A stretch of 64,000 bases of DNA from an uncultured OCS116 cluster bacterium (GTDB lineage: Bacteria; Pseudomonadota; Alphaproteobacteria; Rhizobiales; TMED25). Location: contig CACPHU010000005.1 in the NCBI GenBank assembly GCA_902633855.1, positions 1-64,000 of the forward strand, read 5' to 3'. Under the pieces are notes generated by a model. That model was not told the DNA's origin, searched no databases, and was given only the letters and a program-made list of their open reading frames with translations. How positions within the stretch are numbered: the stretch's first letter is position 1; every line of letters starts with the position of its first letter. Positions 59,756-64,000 of this stretch are shown here, one piece after another. The translations under genes and the position numbers were made by a program.

Positions 59756-60091
59756 TTATTTTAGATTTGAAAAAGCCGTTGGCTGTAAAATCTGATTGGA
59801 ATATGATGAGACTAATGGACCATTTGGCTCTGTCTCGGCCCTCCTCTTAATCCATTCGGGGTCTGCTTGAAATGCATTCCACTTCTCTTCTCTTTCTGCG
59901 AGCGAGTCCCACTCGAGCAAATATGTAACATCCATATTTGACTCGCCTATCAATGTTGTCCAAAAACCAACCTGTTTTATTTCGTATTTTTCCCAAAATC
60001 CAAATACAATATTTTGAAATCTATCCAAGACTTTTGGAAGGCAGCCTGGCGTGCAATGGTAAATTCTCAATTCATATATCATTTCACTCAT
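59756..60091 (-). CDS. NIPSNAP family protein
   Basis: MIYELRIYHCTPGCLPKVLDRF; VGFWTTLIGESNMDVTYLLEWDSLAEREEKWNAFQADPEW. Confidence 0.9.
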   Translation of the reverse strand: MSEMIYELRIYHCTPGCLPKVLDRFQNIVFGFWEKYEIKQVGFWTTLIGESNMDVTYLLEWDSLAEREEKWNAFQADPEWIKRRAETEPNGPLVSSYSNQILQPTAFSNLK

Positions 60092-60154
60092 CCTATTTTT
60101 TAAAATAAGTATAATTATAATTGATTATGAGAAATGATACATCTTATTTCTCAT

Positions 60155-60709
60155 CTATTTTAAGTATGAATTGATCTCTTCCAATTCTTTTATAGTGAGG
60201 GGACCAATATGTCTTTTTAGTACAACACCATTGCTATCAATTACATAAGTCTCTGGAATACCATAAACACCAAGTGTAATCGCTGATACTCCATCAAAAT
60301 CAAATCCTATGCCTGTGAAAGGATTGCCTAAATCATCAAGAAATTTAACCGCATTCTCAAGTTTATCTCTATAGTTTATCCCATATAATGGTATGTCTAG
60401 ATCTTTAATTTTCATCAAAATCTCATGTTCTGCTCTGCATGGCGTACACCAGGATGCCCAGATGTTTAAGACGGAAATTTCATTTAGTTGTAGATCTGAT
60501 TTTGTAAAGCCATTAAAAACTGCTTCATCATAAACCGTAACTGCATATTCAATTGCGGGCAGCTGCTTACCGACGGAGATTGGTGCTATAACCCTTATGC
60601 TATTTTGATCTTGTTTTTGAAGGGAATAATAGAAAAAAAATATCACAAATAGAAATATTACCAGAAGCATCGAATACACCAGACTTTTACGATTATACTT
60701 CAAGATCAT
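60155..60709 (-). CDS. ccmG: Thiol:disulfide interchange protein CcmG/DsbE
   Basis: N-terminal TM; VLNIWASWCTPCRAEH; GVYGIPETYVIDSNG. Confidence 0.92.
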   Translation of the reverse strand: MILKYNRKSLVYSMLLVIFLFVIFFFYYSLQKQDQNSIRVIAPISVGKQLPAIEYAVTVYDEAVFNGFTKSDLQLNEISVLNIWASWCTPCRAEHEILMKIKDLDIPLYGINYRDKLENAVKFLDDLGNPFTGIGFDFDGVSAITLGVYGIPETYVIDSNGVVLKRHIGPLTIKELEEINSYLK

Positions 60710-60836
60710 CGTCCTTCTGACTGATTTTTTCCTGTATATCTCTCAGCGATATTCTTAAATAGATATAATAGCTTAAGATTATAATGGCTGCTGACCCGAA
60801 GGAGGCTACGATAAAATAGATATATAATTCTTCCAT
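60693..60836 (-). CDS. ccmD: CcmD-like heme exporter small protein (47 aa)
   Basis: Read directly: MEELYIYFIVASFGSAAIIILSYYIYLRISLRDIQEKISQKDDDLEV*; between ccmC and ccmG; below ORF track cut-off. Confidence 0.8.
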   Translation of the reverse strand: MEELYIYFIVASFGSAAIIILSYYIYLRISLRDIQEKISQKDDDLEV

Positions 60837-60842
60837 TTATAT

Positions 60843-61571
60843 TCAAAATTTCTCTTTAATGCGCCGTGCTTTGAATTTATTATTTAATATTTCTAACTTC
60901 AATGTTTGTGATAAAAAATACAGAGAAATTAAAGAAAACCCAAAAAATACGAATAATAATGGATAAAGCATTGAATAATGGATCGTTGGTCCACCCATCC
61001 GCATTACACTGGCAGGTTGATGTAGGGTGTTCCACCAGTCAACGGAATATTTTACGATCGGAATATTTATAAAACCCAATAGTGCGTAAACAGATGCGAT
61101 TTTAAAATAGCTATTTCTTTTACCATCCATTCGATATATCATAATAAGCCCAAGATATATAAAAAAAAGCAGCAAAACCGAGGTCAACCTTGCGTCCCAA
61201 ACCCACCAAACACCCCACATTGGTCGCCCCCAAAGAATGCCCGATATCAGCACAATTGATGTGAAAATTATACCAATTGGCGCTAGTGACTTACTAATCA
61301 AAGCACAAATGGGCGTCTTTGTTATAAGATATACTAAGCTCATAACTGCTATTGACGAATATATAGCGAGGCTTAGCCACGCAGATGGTACATGTAGATA
61401 CATGATTTTAACCATTGCACCTTGTTGATAATCATTTGGAGCAATAATAAGAGCAAAATAGAGTCCAATCGTAAGCACAGTTATTCCTGTAAAAAATACT
61501 AAATTTGAAAATCTGTTTATATTTCTCAGCAATTGATTTGGGTTAAATAAGTTCAAGGTAAAATCTCCCAT
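60843..61571 (-). CDS. ccmC: Heme exporter protein CcmC
   Basis: MYLHVPSAW; WGRPMWGVWWVWDARLTS. Confidence 0.94.
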   Translation of the reverse strand: MGDFTLNLFNPNQLLRNINRFSNLVFFTGITVLTIGLYFALIIAPNDYQQGAMVKIMYLHVPSAWLSLAIYSSIAVMSLVYLITKTPICALISKSLAPIGIIFTSIVLISGILWGRPMWGVWWVWDARLTSVLLLFFIYLGLIMIYRMDGKRNSYFKIASVYALLGFINIPIVKYSVDWWNTLHQPASVMRMGGPTIHYSMLYPLLFVFFGFSLISLYFLSQTLKLEILNNKFKARRIKEKF

Positions 61572-61575
61572 GCCT

Positions 61576-62244
61576 TTATTCACTATTTACTCTAAGTATA
61601 TACGTTACTAAAAAGGGAATAATTGCAAGTGTAAATAAAGTTGCAGCACCAAGTAACAAAGATGATCTAAAAAAAGTAAAGTCTAGAATGTCATTTTCTA
61701 CGAATGGCAGTGTGCCAATTATTAAGATTGGAACGTAAAAAGGTGTGACCAAAAGTGTCACTAGTAATTCTGAATTATTCATTTTAATCGCAATTGCCGA
61801 GCCAATAGAGGCAATCAAAATCATATAAGGGCTGCTGACGATAATCAAAAAAATTATTTTGATTAGGTCGTTTGGTTGCATATTCAACATAATACCTCCA
61901 AGTGGCAAAAAAATAATCACAGGTAGAATTATTAATAACCAAAAACTAATAATTTTACTAATAAGCATAAGCTCTGGTAAATCAGACTCCAGAATTAGTA
62001 GATCAAGTGAGCCATCCCTATAATCACCCTCATACACATGTGAGATGTTCAATAAAATTGACAATAAAAAAGCAATCCACAATAGTCCTGGCGATATAAG
62101 TTCTAATAAATCAAGATTTGGTCCTATGCCAATTGGTAATAACGCAGATATTATAAGAAAAAAAGCTATTGCCATTACAAAAGTCGATTTTTTCTCAAGA
62201 TAAACAGATAGATCACGACGAATAACTGAAATAAATTGCCTCAT
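61576..62244 (-). CDS. ccmB: Heme exporter protein CcmB
   Basis: Polytopic; position between ccmA and ccmC; YEGDYRDGSLDLLIL. Confidence 0.92.
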   Translation of the reverse strand: MRQFISVIRRDLSVYLEKKSTFVMAIAFFLIISALLPIGIGPNLDLLELISPGLLWIAFLLSILLNISHVYEGDYRDGSLDLLILESDLPELMLISKIISFWLLIILPVIIFLPLGGIMLNMQPNDLIKIIFLIIVSSPYMILIASIGSAIAIKMNNSELLVTLLVTPFYVPILIIGTLPFVENDILDFTFFRSSLLLGAATLFTLAIIPFLVTYILRVNSE

Positions 62245-62843
62245 GCATCTTCCCCAATATAAATACTAGACTCATTTTTCATATTAAGTTTGGTATGAGA
62301 TGTGATTAATATCAGCTTATGATCGGAAACTTTTGACATAAAAGTATTTTTAAAATAATTCGCAGCCTGCTCATCCAAATTTGAAAGTGGCTCGTCAAGT
62401 AGCCAGATTTTTTTGTCGGACATTACAATCCTTAATAAAGCGACTTTTTTTTTCTGACCTTGCGATAAATCTCTGATTTTTCGATTAAGTAACTTGTCGA
62501 TCCCAAGTTCCTTGTGATGATTATCAGTTATTACACAGTTATAAAATTTTTCCCAAAAATTAATATTCTCGTGAACTGAAAGATTCTCTTTCAGTGCAAG
62601 CTTATGCCCTAAATATGAAATGTTTCCTCTAATAAGAATTTGGTCATTAGAATCATTACTGACAGTAATCTTACCTTTATCTTGCTCTTCTAATCCTGCA
62701 ATTATTCTCAGTAACGTTGATTTACCTACCCCATTTTGTCCAATTAGTACTGATATTTTTTCGGATGATAAATTTAGAGATAGCCCATCAAAGATTATTT
62801 TGTCTTCATATGAGAAACTCAGCCCATTTATGCTTAATTTCAT
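62241..62843 (-). CDS. ccmA: Heme exporter ATP-binding protein CcmA
   Basis: LIGQNGVGKSTLLRIIAGL; LSQGQKKKVALLR; WLLDEPLSNLD. Confidence 0.94.
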   Translation of the reverse strand: MKLSINGLSFSYEDKIIFDGLSLNLSSEKISVLIGQNGVGKSTLLRIIAGLEEQDKGKITVSNDSNDQILIRGNISYLGHKLALKENLSVHENINFWEKFYNCVITDNHHKELGIDKLLNRKIRDLSQGQKKKVALLRIVMSDKKIWLLDEPLSNLDEQAANYFKNTFMSKVSDHKLILITSHTKLNMKNESSIYIGEDA

Positions 62844-62986
62844 TTCTTCTTTTTTTGATAATTATATTTAAAATTTCAAATTTACCTTTAAATTCTCATA
62901 CTATCAAAATATACTTGAATGTCTATTCTATCGTGGTAAAACTTAATAGTGAAACATGATTGTTTACTTTACATATAGTGTTTAAG

Positions 62987-64000
62987 ATGGACCTCTACAG
63001 AACCTATTTAAGAGAAATAGAAAATAGAAAATCCGAAGGATTGCAACCTAAACCTATTGATGATGGTAAGCTTTTAAAGGAACTTATTACCCACATCAAA
63101 AATCCTACAAGCAATGAAAGAGGCAATTGCATAGACTTTCTCATTTATAATACGTTACCAGGAACCACAAGCGCCGCCGCTGAAAAAGCGAAACTATTAA
63201 AAGAAATAATTACCGGTAAATTTAAATTGGAAGAAATATCTCCTGAATTTGCCTTTACATTACTCTCACATATGAAAGGTGGGCCATCGATAGAAGTATT
63301 GATTGATCTTGCCCTTGGAAAAGACTCAGAAATTGCTGGGCAAGCGGCAAAAATATTAATGGAACAAATTTTTTTATACGAGGCAGATATTGATCGTATC
63401 AGAGAAGGCTATACAAATGGGAATAATATTGCCAGAGAGATCCTGACCAGTTATTCAAAAGCAGAATTCTTCACAAACCTTCCAGAAATTGAGGAAGAGA
63501 TCGATGTAGTCACTTATGTAGCTGCTGAAGGAGATATTTCAACGGATCTACTCTCGCCGGGTAATCAAGCTCATTCAAGATCAGACAGAGAATTACATGG
63601 TAAATGTTTCATATCCGAGGATGCTCAAAGAAAAATTCTAGAATTGAAAGAAGCACATCCAAACAGACGTGTTATGCTGGTTGCTGAAAAAGGTACTATG
63701 GGAGTTGGGTCCTCTCGAATGTCTGGCGTTAACAATGTTGCACTTTGGACTGGAAAGAGTGCAAGTCCATATGTGCCATTTGTAAATATTGCGCCAATTG
63801 TTGCAGGATCTTATGGAGTTTCGCCAATATTCCAAACTACAATTGGTGTAACCGGCGGTATTGGAATTGATCTAAAAAACTGGGTTAAAGCTCTAGATGA
63901 AAATAAAGAACAAATTCTAAATAATGACGGAAGCCCTGTCTTGACACAAACCTATAATGTCGATACCGGTACTTTACTTAAAATAAATACAAAAACTAAA
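62987..64000 (+). CDS. acnB: Aconitate hydratase B, N-terminal part (3' truncated by window edge)
   Basis: MDLYRTYLREIENRKSEGLQPKPID...; LIYNTLPGTTSAAAEKA; VAEKGTMGVGSSRMSGVNNVALWTGK. Confidence 0.92.
   Translation, partial: MDLYRTYLREIENRKSEGLQPKPIDDGKLLKELITHIKNPTSNERGNCIDFLIYNTLPGTTSAAAEKAKLLKEIITGKFKLEEISPEFAFTLLSHMKGGPSIEVLIDLALGKDSEIAGQAAKILMEQIFLYEADIDRIREGYTNGNNIAREILTSYSKAEFFTNLPEIEEEIDVVTYVAAEGDISTDLLSPGNQAHSRSDRELHGKCFISEDAQRKILELKEAHPNRRVMLVAEKGTMGVGSSRMSGVNNVALWTGKSASPYVPFVNIAPIVAGSYGVSPIFQTTIGVTGGIGIDLKNWVKALDENKEQILNNDGSPVLTQTYNVDTGTLLKINTKTK

Noticed and set aside
1-64000. CRISPR arrays, prophage, IS elements, integrases, toxin-antitoxin or known defence genes
   Set aside because: No regularly spaced repeats, transposase or integrase motifs, or phage structural genes seen on either strand.

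Overview
AT-rich, gene-dense alphaproteobacterial chromosome segment. The lineage is inferred from GcrA, class I LysRS, the ffs-dnaX-ybaB-recR order, rpmH-rnpA-yidC-engB, the TIGR02186/TSUP pair and ccmABCDG. I see no prophage, IS element, CRISPR array or recognisable defence system. About two thirds is housekeeping: murA/hisD/maf/yacG, pepA, yejABEF, kdsB/pheA, 4.5S RNA, dnaX/recR, def/fmt/truA, dapDE, argBDFE, metZ, lysS, pyrD, ccm and acnB. The accessory content is a set of catabolic neighbourhoods: 0.4-10.3 kb, 33.3-35.7 kb and 54.2-60.1 kb. The most interesting items are: (i) a divergent, regulator-free catabolic locus with three Gfo/Idh/MocA dehydrogenases, a TauD-like oxygenase, MmgE/PrpD, an MR/MLE enolase-superfamily enzyme, a HIBADH-like enzyme and an embedded TerC protein; (ii) an NlpC/P60 gene split at an in-frame A_AAA_AAA run, with an intact catalytic domain in the -1 frame; (iii) an A8 run in dnaX where slippage into either other frame gives a gamma-like truncation; (iv) an argE frame whose conserved N-terminus has no ATG/GTG/TTG start; (v) a hairpin overlapping the metZ Shine-Dalgarno; (vi) short ORFs missed by the supplied track (rpmH, ccmD, a 43-aa Lys-rich ORF overlapping the murA start). 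All family calls are by eye from the translations; no searches were run.
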